From: Valencia hispanica
Lineage: Eukaryota > Chordata > Actinopteri > Cyprinodontiformes > Valenciidae
Direction: 5' to 3'
NCBI GenBank assembly: GCA_963556495.2
Contig: OY747717.1
Span: 3,161,001 to 3,225,000, forward strand
DNA length: 64,000 nt
In this document: piece after piece, positions 13,601 to 24,614 of the stretch
How positions within the stretch are numbered: position 1 is the stretch's first letter
Layout: each line of letters opens with the position of its first letter
Position numbers and translations under genes: made by a program
The notes under the pieces: model-generated
Databases searched by the model: none
The model's input: the letters and a program-made list of their open reading frames with translations, nothing else
What the model was told of the DNA's origin: nothing

Positions 13601-16600
13601 CGTTCATGCAGGGACACAATGACTGGATTAATGATGTGTTCAGGTAGTCTGGGCTTTTCACTTTGTCAGTTCGAGGCGTGGCATAAGGACGACCAATCAT
13701 TAAACCTTTCTCAGTTCATTTAACTCACAAACAAAGTTGTTTTCCGTTTAAAATTAATTAAAAGTAAAAAAGAAATCTGCAAGTATATCAGACCACTTTT
13801 TCTTTTATAAGCCACACACGAACATCAGGCAGAAGTTTTTTCGGCTGCATCTCACGCCTGTGGTGCATTCAAGCAGCGTTTGAAATATATGGTGAGTTCA
13901 ACAATGTAGGAATTTTAAAACTTTAAAACAAAAAACACAAAAAAAATAACATAAGCTATAAACTTCTGTTTAATGGCGGTTGGCAAGCAATGTTTGGTGC
14001 ATACTAAATGTGCCCTACTTATGTTTTACAAAGTATTAAAAAATAAAAATATATTCTTTATATTAATTTTGTCTTCTTGAGATATTTAGGCCAAATATTT
14101 TTTCAGAACTTGAAATTTGGTTTAAAAGGTCTTGGATGTTCAGTTGGAATTTGATATCTGGTACATTTTGTTCCAGTCTGTGCCACAGTCTCTTCCTGAA
14201 GACAAGACGACACGGTTCTTGGAGATTGTAAAAGACATTTTGTGTAGTTGCTACAACTTTTGTGTCTGTGCTACAAAACCAGCAACCTCTGTAGCACCAG
14301 TGCTGTAAGTGAAAAAAACGTACAGTCAGTGAAGGAGGATCCATGAATCAAACACCTGTTGTGCAAAAGGTTCTGCAACCAGGAACAGTTGGAACTTTGT
14401 GCATTCAAAGGTTTAGATAAGGTCACATCAAGGTCATCTGGAAAGGTTCTGGTACATTTGAGGTTCATCCTGCTATTTCACCTGAAAGCCAAATATCGCC
14501 CACTCTGTGCGAGGAGTGTTGATCCACTCAGATGGGATTTTTAATGTTCTTGAAATGAAGTGACAGACTAAAACTGGACTTATCAGGCAAAGGGAGGGAG
14601 TGTACAATATAAAGATATATGTTATTATTTTATATTTCTACATATTTTCCCAAAACTAAAGAAGCACCCAACAGGTTTTTTACATGCTGTATTAAATGTT
14701 AAATAAGGACTAATTGTAGAGGATTGCGTTCTGACCCCAGACTAGTTAACGAATGTTGGTCTTGGAGCGGAGGCATCAGGTGGAAGCTGCAGAGTTTCAT
14801 GGCTGTCTTGATGTGTCTGCAGGAGCAAAGCGACTCTGACGAACACCATCAGTAAACTGGAGAGGAAGATCAACGAGCTGAACGACCAGATGGAGGAGGA
14901 GCACCGGATCGCAAACGAACAGAAAGACCTGGTAATTACACCTACAGGTTTCCTCCACAGGGTGGTGGGGGGGCAAAGTGTTAAAGGGGGGGTATTATGT
15001 TTCTTCCAGGCACATTTTACCCTTCTATAGCACACTCCAATAAAATTGTCACCTTAAGTCTTTTAAAAGTCCGTCATATATCCAAATCCACCTTAAAGAA
15101 ATGTACTTCCGTATTGGACGCCTTGATTTTTGCCTGTGCCTCTCTAAGACCCTCCTACTCTTTCTGACACTCCCCCTTCAGTTCGTCACATACCGTGCAT
15201 CATCACAGCATGCACAGAGTCGGAAAATAAATCCCACAAAAGACACGCAGCTGCAGCTGGTGTGTTATAATTACTGCTCCTGGGACTCAGCCGGAGTTGT
15301 GTGAGGTGGGGAGGGGTAGGGGAGCTCTGCAGGGGCGTGGCTACATAAGGTCGGAGGAGGAGATGGGTGGAAAAGGCGGGGATAGGTGGGAGCAGGAGTT
15401 TCAGCAACCCCGAGAACTACCAGCAGAGACCGGCAGAGACTCGAAGATTACTCTAACATGAGTGAATGGGTCAGAGCAACACATCGGGCATGTTTTTAAT
15501 GAGGGAAAGACATGTTCTCAGGATATCACGCTTCAGAAAGTCCATTTTGCATAATACCCCCCTTTAAAGAAAAATTTGATAAGTCAATCTGCTTGTTTTC
15601 TGACTTTGAAAATATTATAAATTCAAGTTTGAGCATCCCATTCTTTATGTATAAATCTGGGCTTTTTCATATTTATATTAATACCAAATGATTATTTGGA
15701 TTAAAAAAAGAAAAAAGCCCAAAGTTTGACCTTTTAAAGGTTGAATATGGAGCAATTTAATAAAAAGCCATATTTTTTTAAAAGTAATAATTCCAGGGGG
15801 CATTTAGAGGGGTGCAGAATGAAAGTACACCATTTCCTTACAAAATTATATTTGAATTAAAATAAAATAAAATATAAATTTTGACGGGCACGACATTGGC
15901 ATTACATTTACATCTACCAGCCAATAGCGGGCGCCATTGCGGGTTGCCTGATAGAATAGTCTGTTCGGCACAGCGAGGCATTGGGGGGGGTTAACCGTAT
16001 CTCCTACCGGTGCTAGCTAGCGTAAACGTAGCTCCAACCGGGGGGTAAGTGTGAGGGGGTGCTTGTGTGATCGTCAGATCCAGAGAAAGCATGGGTCGCA
16101 CAGAATAATAAAACCCAGCGCATCCGACAAACAGCGCTTGAAGTATGTATTTATTTATTTATTAAATAACTAATATGAAGACTTCTAGTTGAAGACATGC
16201 AAACCAAAGATAATCTAGTGTCAGTAAGCTAAGTATAAAGAATGAATGATAGCAGGCTAACGATAGCAAGCCAAAGTAGGACTGTCAGATATTACATGCA
16301 TCTAATAGATGATGGATAGAAAGGCTAACGTTACATACTGTTGTAAAATAAACTCATCAGTTGAAATGAGTCCTTACCCTGTACGATTCGTCTCTGGATA
16401 TGGTGCCGGCTGGTCACGTCACGTATCGGCAGCAAACCTGGCATCCCGACAGCCGGAAACCTTGTTCTGGTATTGCAACTACCACCTGCGCTCACTAGAT
16501 GTCGCTATGGTGTTCGGGTTCCATATTCAACCTTTAAGTCCATGATGAGGATGCCAGTACTTAGCCGACCTGTGTTCCTGGTTCTGCAGATGACCCAGAG

Positions 16601-18876
16601 GATGCGCACCCTGAAGCGGCAGCTGAACGAGGCGGAGGAGGAGGCGACCAGGAAGGATGCGCAATACCGCCACCTCCAGAGGGAACTGACCGAGGAGAGG
16701 GAAACCAGCAGCCGCCTGCAGAGGCAGCTGCTCGACCAGCACCTGCAAAACAAGTATGTGGTGAACAGTTTGGACCGTTGATTATTATCGGCAGGAGTGG
16801 ATGTCGACTCTACATCCGTCATCGTTTATGTATCAGATCTTCACTAAGTTCTAAAAGCTCACACAATGATTGGGATTATTGCATCCTAGGTGCATGAAGG
16901 AGCGTTATCGCAGACCTTTCCTCCTGGCAGCTGTTACTGTACAACCATCTCTGCAGCTATTTGCACAGATTCCGATTTGTGTTCTCACTCCCTGTAAATA
17001 TCGTAACGTTTTCATGTCGTAACGTGGAGATTTACACAGAAAGACGGAACACAGAAGATTTTGTTTTTAGTTATTTCCTCCCATATGTAACGTTTTCGTG
17101 CCCGTCCGTCTGTCTGTTAGCAACACAACTCAAAACGTTATGGATGGATTTTGATGACATTTTCAGGAAATGTCCGCAATGAGACCAGGAACAACTGATT
17201 ACATTTTGGGGTTAATCCGACATGAAGCGCGTATCCCACCCTCCGACCAGCGGTGCTAACCTCCACTCCTGTCCCGTGTCAGATCTCGCGCAGCGTCCAC
17301 GAATCTTCGCTGGAAAAGCTAAGATTCACGAAGCACGAACACAGCGGTGCGTCTCATTAAGAGACATTTTATTGGAAAAGTACTAAAAGTTAGAATTAGA
17401 TAACATTGGGGGATGGAGGGGAATGAGTGACCCTGGCCAAAGTCTGAGTGCTTTTCTAGTTTTAATTTAAGACGTGCTTCTTCTTTTTTTTACGCTGCCT
17501 GAAAATCAGCAGTACAGGGTTTGTCGTCTTCTTCAGTGTCTTTATGTCCTTTAAGTACTTAAAGTTTTTTATTATTATGTTTTATCTATTATATTTTTTT
17601 CTAAGCAAACTTAAACAAAATATAAATATTTATATAAAAATAAAAATAGCCTTTCAGTAATACTAATGCTCCACTTCATGTCAATAATAACAAGCGTGCT
17701 AAAGTGCATTTTCTAATGCTAGGTAAACAAACAAACGGTTTGTTTTATGGCATATTTATGCCTTTATAAGCTTTTTGTTGCTGGTGCAGCAGAGGAGGAA
17801 ATGTTGTGGACTCGGGTCTGCGTTTTAAAAAAAATTTTCAGTTAAAGACTTTACATGCTTCAGCTCACGGATTGATGCCACGCATGACGAGGTGTTTTGT
17901 TAAATTCCTGGTATTACCATTTTTCGTGGCACAAATCTTCTCGCAGATGTTGCATTTAGCTCTGCTGCCGGAGAAACGGTGTTGAAAGGGGAAGAGTTCA
18001 AATTCAAATGCAGTGTAAGGTTTTAACTTGAAGAGGGCGCCACACTGACTGTTTTCGGTAGGAAATTAACATTTTTACTAAAATACCAAAAATAATGACC
18101 AGACATGTAGACAACACCATATAGACACTCATTTATAGTTTATCAGCAAAAACGTTGCTCTTTAAAGAATAGCGCAAAATGACCAGGGCTGCACTTAAAA
18201 TACATTTTCTACACTTGATAGTCATTAATGATTATCGACTATTCCCTTTATCGATATGCTATTTTTTCTATATCGTCCAGGCCTACCATATATATATATG
18301 TATATAATGTGCAGTTATGTACATTGTACCTTATGTTTGCTTGAATGTAATGCTAAACTGTTATGTCTTGGCGATCGATGGGGAACCTGGTGAACTATGT
18401 GAGCTTCGTTTACAATTATGGTTGTTTTTTTTTCTGTTTCTATAATGGTCTGATTCCTCTTTAAATAAATGTTTTAGAGACTAATTCCATTCATTTCGAC
18501 ATGAACTTTACCACTTATCATCAATTATCAAAGCTCTTGCTCTTATAAGCTTCAGTTTCAAAATGTCATGTTCTAAACAGTTGGTAGATGGATGCGTAGC
18601 AAATGTGGGGTGTGCTTAACTTCTGCCTGGAATTAATTGTGAGTTTTAGTTCATCTTAGGAGGACAGTTTGCGTTACCTTTTAGAATACACATCTGTTTT
18701 GGGTTTTTTTGCATTAAAAGGAGGATTAAATGAAGCGTTCTGTGTTTTCTAACAGACGTAAGGAGAACCTGACGATCCGTCAGACTTTGGATAACTTGAA
18801 GTTGGACCTCAGCGTAGACGACGATGAAGAGGAGGAGCCACTAAAGGAACAAACGACCAACGTGACTAAAGTTTAA
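1542..18876 (+). CDS. cgnl1: cgnl1-like cingulin-family gene, 3' part (13 coding exons, 531 codons)
   Basis: Cingulin and paracingulin are junction-associated scaffold proteins with a globular head, a long coiled-coil rod and a short acidic tail. Here only the rod and tail are visible. Exons are 1542-1643, 2261-2319, 3191-3338, 3424-3528, 6091-6243, 6325-6492, 6571-6744, 10688-10777, 10853-10936, 11016-11134, 14823-14931, 16590-16753 and 18756-18876. All have AG acceptors and GT donors, and the frame stays open across every junction. The product is almost all charged heptads (residues about 20-490), then an acidic run DDDEEEE and the terminus TKV. The segment ending in LKRQLNEAEEEA, followed by a QREL block, aligns from memory with the cingulin/myosin-II-like tail. 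The KRKENLTIRQTLDNL end fits CGNL1 better than cingulin or myosin II. The head is not seen within the first 1.5 kb, so the gene starts upstream of the window. Family is confident; orthology to cgnl1 rather than a paralogue is inferred. Confidence 0.78.
2261..2319 (+). CDS. cgnl1: cgnl1-like exon 2
   Basis: 59-nt exon after a TTTTCTGCAG acceptor, donor AG|GTCAGA. It encodes RNTFLEAESAEMEKERNQI plus two bases of an Arg codon completed in the next exon. Confidence 0.8.
2580..2960. repeat. Dispersed retroelement-like repeat in cgnl1 intron 2
   Basis: CTCCAGTCCTCGAGGGCAGC, followed by AACTTTATTCATCCCAAAGG and GGAAGGATCTCCAGTAGCAG, all familiar fish repeat blocks. Short ORFs here are not genes. 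Class not settled. Confidence 0.4.
3191..3338 (+). CDS. cgnl1: cgnl1-like exon 3
   Basis: 148-nt exon. One base completes the split Arg, then 49 codons of coiled coil follow (FEMRALLVNNEDLL, then REQMIEMEKEGQ). Acceptor is GAAAG|G and donor GAG|GTGAGC. The acceptor lacks a strong pyrimidine tract, but frame and protein continuity fix it. Confidence 0.78.
3424..3528 (+). CDS. cgnl1: cgnl1-like exon 4
   Basis: 35 codons between TTTGCAG and GAG|GTAGAT, phase 0 at both ends. It contains NTQEYAFNFLQQSLKNK, a stretch unlike myosin II and used here to support the cingulin-like assignment. It lies only 85 bp after exon 3. Confidence 0.82.
4890..5481. mobile_element. Kolobok-like MITE (592 bp), cgnl1 intron 4
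   Basis: Flanked by TTAA (4886-4889 and 5482-5485). Terminal inverted repeats AGGAGCTGTATGTAAGA match perfectly over 17 bp. No coding sequence inside. Confidence 0.7.
6091..6243 (+). CDS. cgnl1: cgnl1-like exon 5
   Basis: 51 codons after GGTGTTCAG, donor GAG|GTACAG, phase 0. Heptad-rich coiled coil starting DNLEKQTQHAQNMAEKLWLA. The 2.56-kb intron before it carries a TTAA-flanked MITE. Confidence 0.85.
6325..6492 (+). CDS. cgnl1: cgnl1-like exon 6
   Basis: 56 codons after GTTTTTAG, donor GAG|GTACCT, phase 0. It continues the rod (AELNLQQKLRQDAQMRVEEL). Only an 81-bp intron separates it from exon 5. Confidence 0.85.
6571..6744 (+). CDS. cgnl1: cgnl1-like exon 7
   Basis: 58 codons after GGTTCCAG, donor CAG|GTACGT, phase 0. 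Begins VSGKLIDKERSLEEEIQLRE and ends KQLKLAQ. A 78-bp intron precedes it and a 3.9-kb repeat-bearing intron follows. Confidence 0.85.
7000..9950. other. cgnl1 intron 7, repeat debris
   Basis: No coding signal. A GAGCCCTTTGCG...GACGGATGATGGCGCTGA block near 7,460-7,490 recurs at 37,460-37,490. ATATCGATA-like hAT debris lies near 8,310-8,400. Confidence 0.5.
9960..10345 (+). mobile_element. LINE 3' end with TGATTGATTGA tail
   Basis: AT-rich segment ending GTGAAGCCCTTTGG, then CTCTATATAGATAAACGTTG and the short repeat TGATTGATTGA, the usual 3' end of fish L2-type LINEs. It lies in cgnl1 intron 7. No coding capacity remains. Confidence 0.55.
10688..10777 (+). CDS. cgnl1: cgnl1-like exon 8
   Basis: 30 codons after GTCAACAG, donor CAG|GTAGTG, phase 0. 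Encodes EKLIDLESELEELSDSEQRW and a basic end KQKRTIEQ. Confidence 0.85.
10853..10936 (+). CDS. cgnl1: cgnl1-like exon 9
   Basis: 28 codons after a pyrimidine-rich acceptor CTGTTTTCAG, donor CAG|GTGACC. Encodes TEQLQLKLIQEKDLNDQLET and MERQ, still regular heptads. Confidence 0.85.
11016..11134 (+). CDS. cgnl1: cgnl1-like exon 10
   Basis: 39 codons plus two bases after CCTGTGCAG, donor GAG|GTGAGC. Encodes LRELRMEVEDLQSSRVQEDV onward. The split Arg codon is completed by exon 11. The following 3.7-kb intron holds the 29-bp minisatellite. Confidence 0.85.
11977..12905. repeat. 29-bp minisatellite with 348-bp higher-order repeat, cgnl1 intron 10
   Basis: About 32 copies of a unit close to GCTAACGGTTAGCTTCTACT plus AGCCGAGTC. 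Variant monomers recur with a 348-bp (12-monomer) offset. For example GCAAAGTTGC occurs at 12,141 and 12,489, and AGATTCTACT at 12,391 and 12,739. Each unit carries a small inverted GCTAAC/GTTAGC pair. Confidence 0.95.
14823..14931 (+). CDS. cgnl1: cgnl1-like exon 11
   Basis: One base plus 36 codons after TGTCTGCAG, donor CTG|GTAATT. Encodes SKATLTNTISKLERKINELN and the EEEHRIANEQKDL block, homologous in layout to the last third of the cingulin rod. Confidence 0.85.
14985..15563. mobile_element. Kolobok-like MITE (579 bp), cgnl1 intron 11
   Basis: TTAA on both sides (14981-14984, 15564-15567). Inverted ends are AGGGGGGGTATTATG and its partner, one G shorter. No coding sequence. Only 53 bp downstream of exon 11. 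Confidence 0.65.
16590..16753 (+). CDS. cgnl1: cgnl1-like exon 12
   Basis: 54 codons plus two bases after GGTTCTGCAG. The donor is CAA|GTATGT, a perfect consensus that sits one base inside the AAG triplet and splits the Lys codon. Carries MTQRMRTLKRQLNEAEEEAT, the most myosin-tail-like stretch. Confidence 0.85.
17085..17240 (+). repeat. Dispersed repeat (CGTCCGTCTGTCTGTTAGCA type)
   Basis: Matches the complement of 49,655-49,815. It reads GCCCGTCCGTCTGTCTGTTA, then TTATGGATGGATTTTGATGA. Fish-wide repeat of uncertain class. Confidence 0.6.
18756..18876 (+). CDS. cgnl1: cgnl1-like terminal exon
   Basis: After TTCTAACAG one base completes Lys, then 39 codons and TAA. The rod ends with KENLTIRQTLDNLKLDLS. 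A non-coiled acidic tail (DDDEEEEP) follows and the chain ends VTKV, a possible class I PDZ ligand. No good AATAAA lies close to the stop. The first candidates are near 21,226 and 22,593. Confidence 0.85.
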
Positions 18877-20437
18877 CCCCTGCAGTAGCAGAGACGCAGA
18901 AATGACTTTTAGCTGGTTGGAAAATGATCTCATGTTGCTGGGAAGTCGTTCGACACTTTGAAACTGGCTCAGAAAATCATTTTAAAATCTGGAATGAAAT
19001 TTGGTGCTAGGTTGCAGCAAAACGATAGTTTTCTATTTTCAGGTTTGTTCCTGCAGCTTGATCCATAATCAGGACTCCTTGCATCTCTCTGCTGGTGAAC
19101 ATGATGAACTACAACCACCTCATATTGATGCTCCTTATGGACTCAGCTGCTGCTTTCATAATTTTTTTTTAAAGGAGTCATGATCTAGAAGCAGGCCAAG
19201 TGGAAATGTTTTAGGTTGCCTTTGAGTTTCTCAATCTCTCCCACTAGAATGTAGTTAAGATAATATAAGCTCTAAAAATTGGATGAAAGCCGTCATTACA
19301 CTGAGACCTTCTCAGTTTTTTATTCTCTGTATAGGAACACGTATATATCTGCAGTATTTCTTGTTTTAAGATGCTTTAATGGGTCGTGAAACTGTCGGAG
19401 GGATCTTTGAATTTGATCGTGGCTGTTTTCAACTCAATCACAACAGAGATTATTTATACATGTTTTGTCTTTTGAAGATTGTGTCTGGGACGTCTCTTCA
19501 AAATTAACATTTTTAGAGTTAACTTTTTTTTTTTTTTTGCGTATTTAAAGGGTTTGCTGCTGAATTACTGTAACTCTGCCGTTTGTGTAAAGGAGTCTTA
19601 TGAAGATGTAATTCGGGGGAAAAGCGTTCAGGATCACCGGCTCGCTCACATTTTGAAAAGCTGAAATAATGTTCTGTTTTTTGATAAAAGGAAATCATTG
19701 GTTCATTACACTAACCTAGTTAGAGAAATAACCCTGAACCCCATATGCAGGTTGATTTCCGCCATGTTTACCATGTTTTCTTTCTTATTTTAATCGAGCA
19801 AAAACATTAGGTTTTTAATCTGAAAGCCACATTTTGTCTAGAGGATAAAACTGTCTCCAAAGTTTAAAATCATCCTCTCTGCTGGTGGGTATTTATTTTT
19901 CTCCCTTTGATAAATCCTACAATTAAACTCTTGACATCTTTGACCTCTGACATTTGGAGTTGCGCCTGTTCTTGTATAAATGGTTCCCTGTGTGAGCTTT
20001 AACAGGATGTTTTTATTATGGTTATAATCAAAGAATAACTAAGTCAAGGCTTGACGATTCTTGTATTTTAGAAAGTTAATGTAAAGTTGACTACTGGGTG
20101 ATTTTTTTTTTTTCTAATGTCAGACTTTTAAAATCATTTAAAATCCCTTCTGAACAGAGTAAATTACGCAAACCTGCCACCAGTAAAATCCTCTGCTGAA
20201 TGGAGAATTTGGAGGAAGCTGCCCCTCGACTTCATCATCATGGCGATCCAAAACGTACCCGCTTTTTTCCGTAGCTAGGGCAGAATTTCTAGCACCACAC
20301 AAACGCGTTAAATTCAGTGATTCTGATTAGCCAACTATTTTATTTTTACTTAGCAACCATACATGATTGGCTATTTACCTGCTCTTTGGGGACGCTTTAG
20401 ACTAGTAGGGCCCCTGAAGCGCAACGATACGAGTCCG

Positions 20438-20750
20438 TAGGGAAGTAAAAACTGATCGATACACTGATATATCGCGATGTCACGATATTGTGTATATATA
20501 TATATATTCAAAAACAAACATTTTTTTTACGAATTTAAATGGAACCATAAATGACGAGTAATTTTTGTAGTAAAATTAAAACTATAACTGGTTGGAGTGT
20601 TTAGAATGCTGTGACAGTTTTTCTACAGTTCAATTCAGTTTTAAAAATTACAATATATAATATTACTCATAGTATCGCGATATATCGTATCGTCTCACCT
20701 GTATCGTGATGCATATTGTATCGCCATATTTCTACCAATACACATCCCTA
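20438..20750. mobile_element. Non-autonomous hAT-like element, copy A
   Basis: Same family as copy B, internally shorter: TAGGGAAGT start, ATATATCGCGATG interior, ends ACACATCCCTA. Confidence 0.55.
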
Positions 20751-21567
20751 GTGGACATGTGTGTAAATAATTCAATTTCCATGAAGGCACACACTAAAAT
20801 TGACATTGAAAGTAAATTTCTATTTATAAAATGTATATACATATATATATTTTACTTTTTTTTTCTCCTTCCACATTTGGGAGGACAGTGCCCCAGTGCC
20901 CCCTATAGGCCAGTTGCCACTGTAAGAACCCTTTTTTTATTAATTATTTTTATGATCATTTGGAGCAGAAATTAAAATGGTATAAATGTGATCATCTGTA
21001 CATCCCAACAGTCAACAACTGAATCCAACTTTTAACAGTCTTTAGAAATTATCCATATATTTACATTAGTTTCTTATACAACCCTGTTTTGTAAATCAGG
21101 GTATATGCAGGGATCTCAAAAGAAATGTTAACAGCTTCTAAAATAAAATGTAGATTTTATCACAATGCACTAACAAATTCTTAAAACGGTTGTTTTTTGG
21201 GATTCAAATAGAAAGAAATTCATTTTGCAAATAAAACTTTAACCAAATTATTAAAATTCACCCAAGTAATTTATCAAAATGCATTGTTACTGTAACATAC
21301 TCAACTTCTAGCCAAGAATCCAGCAAATTTACACTTCCTCATTTTCGGTAGTGCTGCATCGCTTCGCTGCACTTTACTATTAAACTAGCGGGATACATCA
21401 TGTTGGCAACGGTACGTAAAGTCACAGGAAACCTGAGCAAACAGCCGACATAAAGGTTTGAAAAGGGATTTTATTAAGTTTACATGCGTCTATTTCTGAT
21501 AGACTGACTATACTGACCAAATTTAAGATTTTACCAGATAAATTTAAGACTTTAATACCTTTTAAAG

Positions 21568-21984
21568 TAGGGGTGTAAGAAAATATCGATACGCCGATAT
21601 ATCGCAATATTTTATGCCACTATATTGTATCGATATTCAAAAGCAATGTATAATTTTTTATTTTACTTTTTAATATTTGGATGGAATCATCAATGATGAC
21701 CGTAATTTTTGTAGTAAAATTAAAAGTATAACTGGTATTTTTGTGGCTGTTTTCACCTTCTTGGTTCTAGTGGATCAACTAGATCTAGTAATAAAACTGG
21801 ATTATGTTAAAGTATGAAACAGGTTGGAGTGTTTAGAATGATGGGACAGTTTTTCTACAGTTAAATTGAGTTTTAAAAATTACAATATATATAGTCTTAC
21901 TCATAGTTTCACAATATATCGTATCGTTCCCCCCTGTATCGTGATACATATTGTATCATCAGATTCTTGCCAATACACATCCCT
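21568..21984. mobile_element. Non-autonomous hAT-like element, copy B
   Basis: 417 bp, from TAGGGGTGTAAGAAAATATC to the complement of AGGGATGTGTATTGGCAAG. The interior is made of TATCGATA/ATATATCG-rich sequence and a shared core (GTGTTTAGAATGATGGGACA). Two relatives lie at 20,438-20,750 and 47,640-47,944. Confidence 0.6.
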
Positions 21985-23774
21985 TCTATTGGGGGTCTTA
22001 ATTTTCCTTATATCAATTTATCAACTTGTAATTCTTTTCAAATACTCGCAGATACCCTGTAAATGGACTTTTAAACAACTAGCAGTGAAAATAATGTTGA
22101 TATGTGGATGTTGTGTACGGCTTGAAGTGCTTTAAATCTAACCTCCAGGTTTTGGATCCGATGGAGAAAAAGGTCTGACTTTATCGGTGTAGTTGTTAAT
22201 GGCACAGGATGGGTCGGCAGCATCTAACAAAACATCATAACTTTTAATTTATGAGAATTTATTTGCCTTAACGTTGATGAAGGAAAAAAAAAAAAATTCT
22301 GTTACAGATAACAGTGGTCCACAAAAACAGCTTTGGGAATGTCTTCTGCAGGAGTTGAAGGAGTCATCGCCAGTCTGGCCACTGTGGGTGAAAATCCCGT
22401 CAAGAAGATGCAGAAACTTTACAAATTAACTTTCAATTTAAAACTATCACAGTTGTCATCTTGGGTCTAAGGTTGTCACAAATCATAATGGAGGACATTG
22501 ACATTTTTATGGTTTTAACTTTTTTTTTTTTTTACTTGAATTTACACATCATTGCGTGCAAAGTTCAGCTCCAAACCTTTTTTTCCCAGCTGGAATAAAA
22601 ATAAAAATAAAAACTTGATGAATGAAGCGTCTGCTTCAGGATTGAATTAGTCATTTTATAAAAAGTTTCTCAAAGTCTTTAAAAACTTAAGGGTTGGAAG
22701 AATGAAAGTACTACACGTTGGAAGATAAACAGAGTTTGTATGCAGTGCATGGTTTCTTCAATTACTGCAGCAACACAACAATGCATGAACGAAAGTCAGC
22801 AATCAGGGGTTAATGAGGAGTCCACATAAAAGAAAAAGTCACATTTCTGTAAAGATCCTTAACGCACCCGGAAGTTAGAGGTTTGTTAGACGTCTGCAAT
22901 ATATTCCACACAAAAAAATTAAAAAAGGTTGAAGGACATTTTTAGACTGTAATATGGATCCACTTTGAATTGACTACATTAATCCTAAAGGAAAATTAGC
23001 TCAGATTAGAAAATTAAAGCAGCATGTGCAGACTCTGTGCAGCCCGTTGTATAAATTCCCCTTTCCCTGTTTAAAGGACATTTAAAAGCTGATATGTTAA
23101 TGGATGAATGAATCAAATTTAGAGCAGACAATCTAAAAAAATAAATACATAAAGCTTATGAAAAAACAAGCTATAAACATGTTAGTCTTCATTTTTATAG
23201 AGTTTAACAAGTTGATTTAACTGTTTTTTTCTATTCTTTGTGTTTATTCCAAGGGGGCAAATGTGAAGCAAAATTACAAAAATCGCAAAATCGAATAATA
23301 AGGGGCGTGTCCTTTTGATAGACAGCCCCCCACCCCACCCCACCCACCCCCCCTTTTCAGTCTTCGGCCATTTTGTTTCTCTGAACTTGACCATCAGTTG
23401 CATCAGAAATGTTTATTCGTGTTCGGATGTTAATCCTGCTCTTATTGGACAAAGATGGCTTCCGGTATTGATTGCACTAACAGACCGTCCAAGAAGTCTC
23501 TGTTCCATTTTCTTTCGGTAAGTAAAATTATATTTGAGATAACGCTGCTTGGTCAAAAATGGATGGGAAATATCACATTTCTTATTTCCTTTAGCCTACA
23601 TATTGATAATTAAAGCTTGTTTTATTTAAAAATGTACATAGCTTTAGTCAAAGTTATGGCTTAACAAGGCTTCATGATTTTTATTTGACAAAATGGTCGA
23701 ATCAGCCTAGAAGGCAGGTGGGTAGCAGAGTCGCTGAATCGCGGTTTTCTGGCTAAACGCTGCCGCTAACCTCC

Positions 23775-24105
23775 GTTAGCTCCGGGTTAGCTCAGTTAGC
23801 TCCGGGTTAGCTCAGTTAGCTCTAAGTTAGCTAAGTTAGCTCCGGGTTAGCTCAGTTAGCTCCAGGTTAGCTCAGTTAGCTCCGGGTTAGCTCAGTTAGC
23901 TCTGGGTTAGCTCAGTTAGCTCTGGGTTAGCTCAGTTAGCTCCAGGTTAGCTCAGTTAGCTACGGGTTAGCTCAGTTAGCTCCGGGTTAGCTCCGGGTTA
24001 GCTCAGTTAGCTCCGGGTTAGCTCAGTTAGCTCCGGGTTAGCTCAGTTAGGTCTGGGTTAGCTCAGTTAGCTCCAGGTTAGCTCAGTTAGCTCCGAGTTA
24101 GCTCG
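23775..24105. repeat. 20-bp minisatellite
   Basis: About 16 tandem copies of TCCGGGTTAGCTCAGTTAGC with few substitutions, between cgnl1 and the LINE/Gypsy block. It shares the GTTAGCT core with the intron 10 array. Confidence 0.95.
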
Positions 24106-24614
24106 TAGCTACATCGGCTCAGAGTTTGATGGGTGTCAATCATCCGCCCCCACCCTCTCAGCCAATAGCTTGATAAGCTTTTCAAAATTGTGGGGGATTC
24201 CAGTTGGATTTATGAGCTACTTTGACAAGGTGTATCCCTTAAAATCAAATGTAAAATGTTTTTCACACGACACTCAAGAAATATATGAACTAAAATGCAC
24301 AATGTTAGCTAAGTGAATATCCTTAGGCTACCAGGTACAAGTGTGTATTTTATCATATTCTCGAATGTTTTTCTCAAATCGTTTTATAATTTCTGCCACT
24401 TTGTGCAGCGTTTTGATTTGCTGGCTGTGATTGGTTCTTTTTCATCCAATTTTGTCTTTTTTCTTTCTTTTTTTGTAATAACTCATTATCTTTAAAAATG
24501 GACCTCATGAGAAAGAAAAAGCTTTATTTTCTATTTTGCGTTATTTTTTAAATTTAAATGTCTTTGAACAAAGCAGAACTGAAGTGTGTACAACATGCCA
24601 AAAAAAAGCTGGTG

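Larger units (their letters stand above)
18877..23774. other. cgnl1 3' flank, no gene
   Basis: AT-rich. It contains hAT-like copies A and B and (near 22,593) an AATAAA-rich run that could end a long cgnl1 3' UTR. A 43-codon ORF at 22,339-22,470 is discussed in the findings. No other coding signal seen. Confidence 0.5.

Noticed and set aside
13340..13700. Exon-like GC-richer block in cgnl1 intron 10
   Set aside because: It has GAGGCGTGGCAT near both ends and short ORFs on both strands, but no splice context, no recognisable domain and stops in all longer frames. Probably an unclassified repeat.
1542..18876. Non-muscle myosin II heavy chain tail
   Set aside because: Heptads and the LKRQLNEAEEEA stretch resemble it, but the NTQEYAFNFLQQ segment and the TIRQTLDNL tail do not fit, and the acidic end differs from myosin tailpieces.
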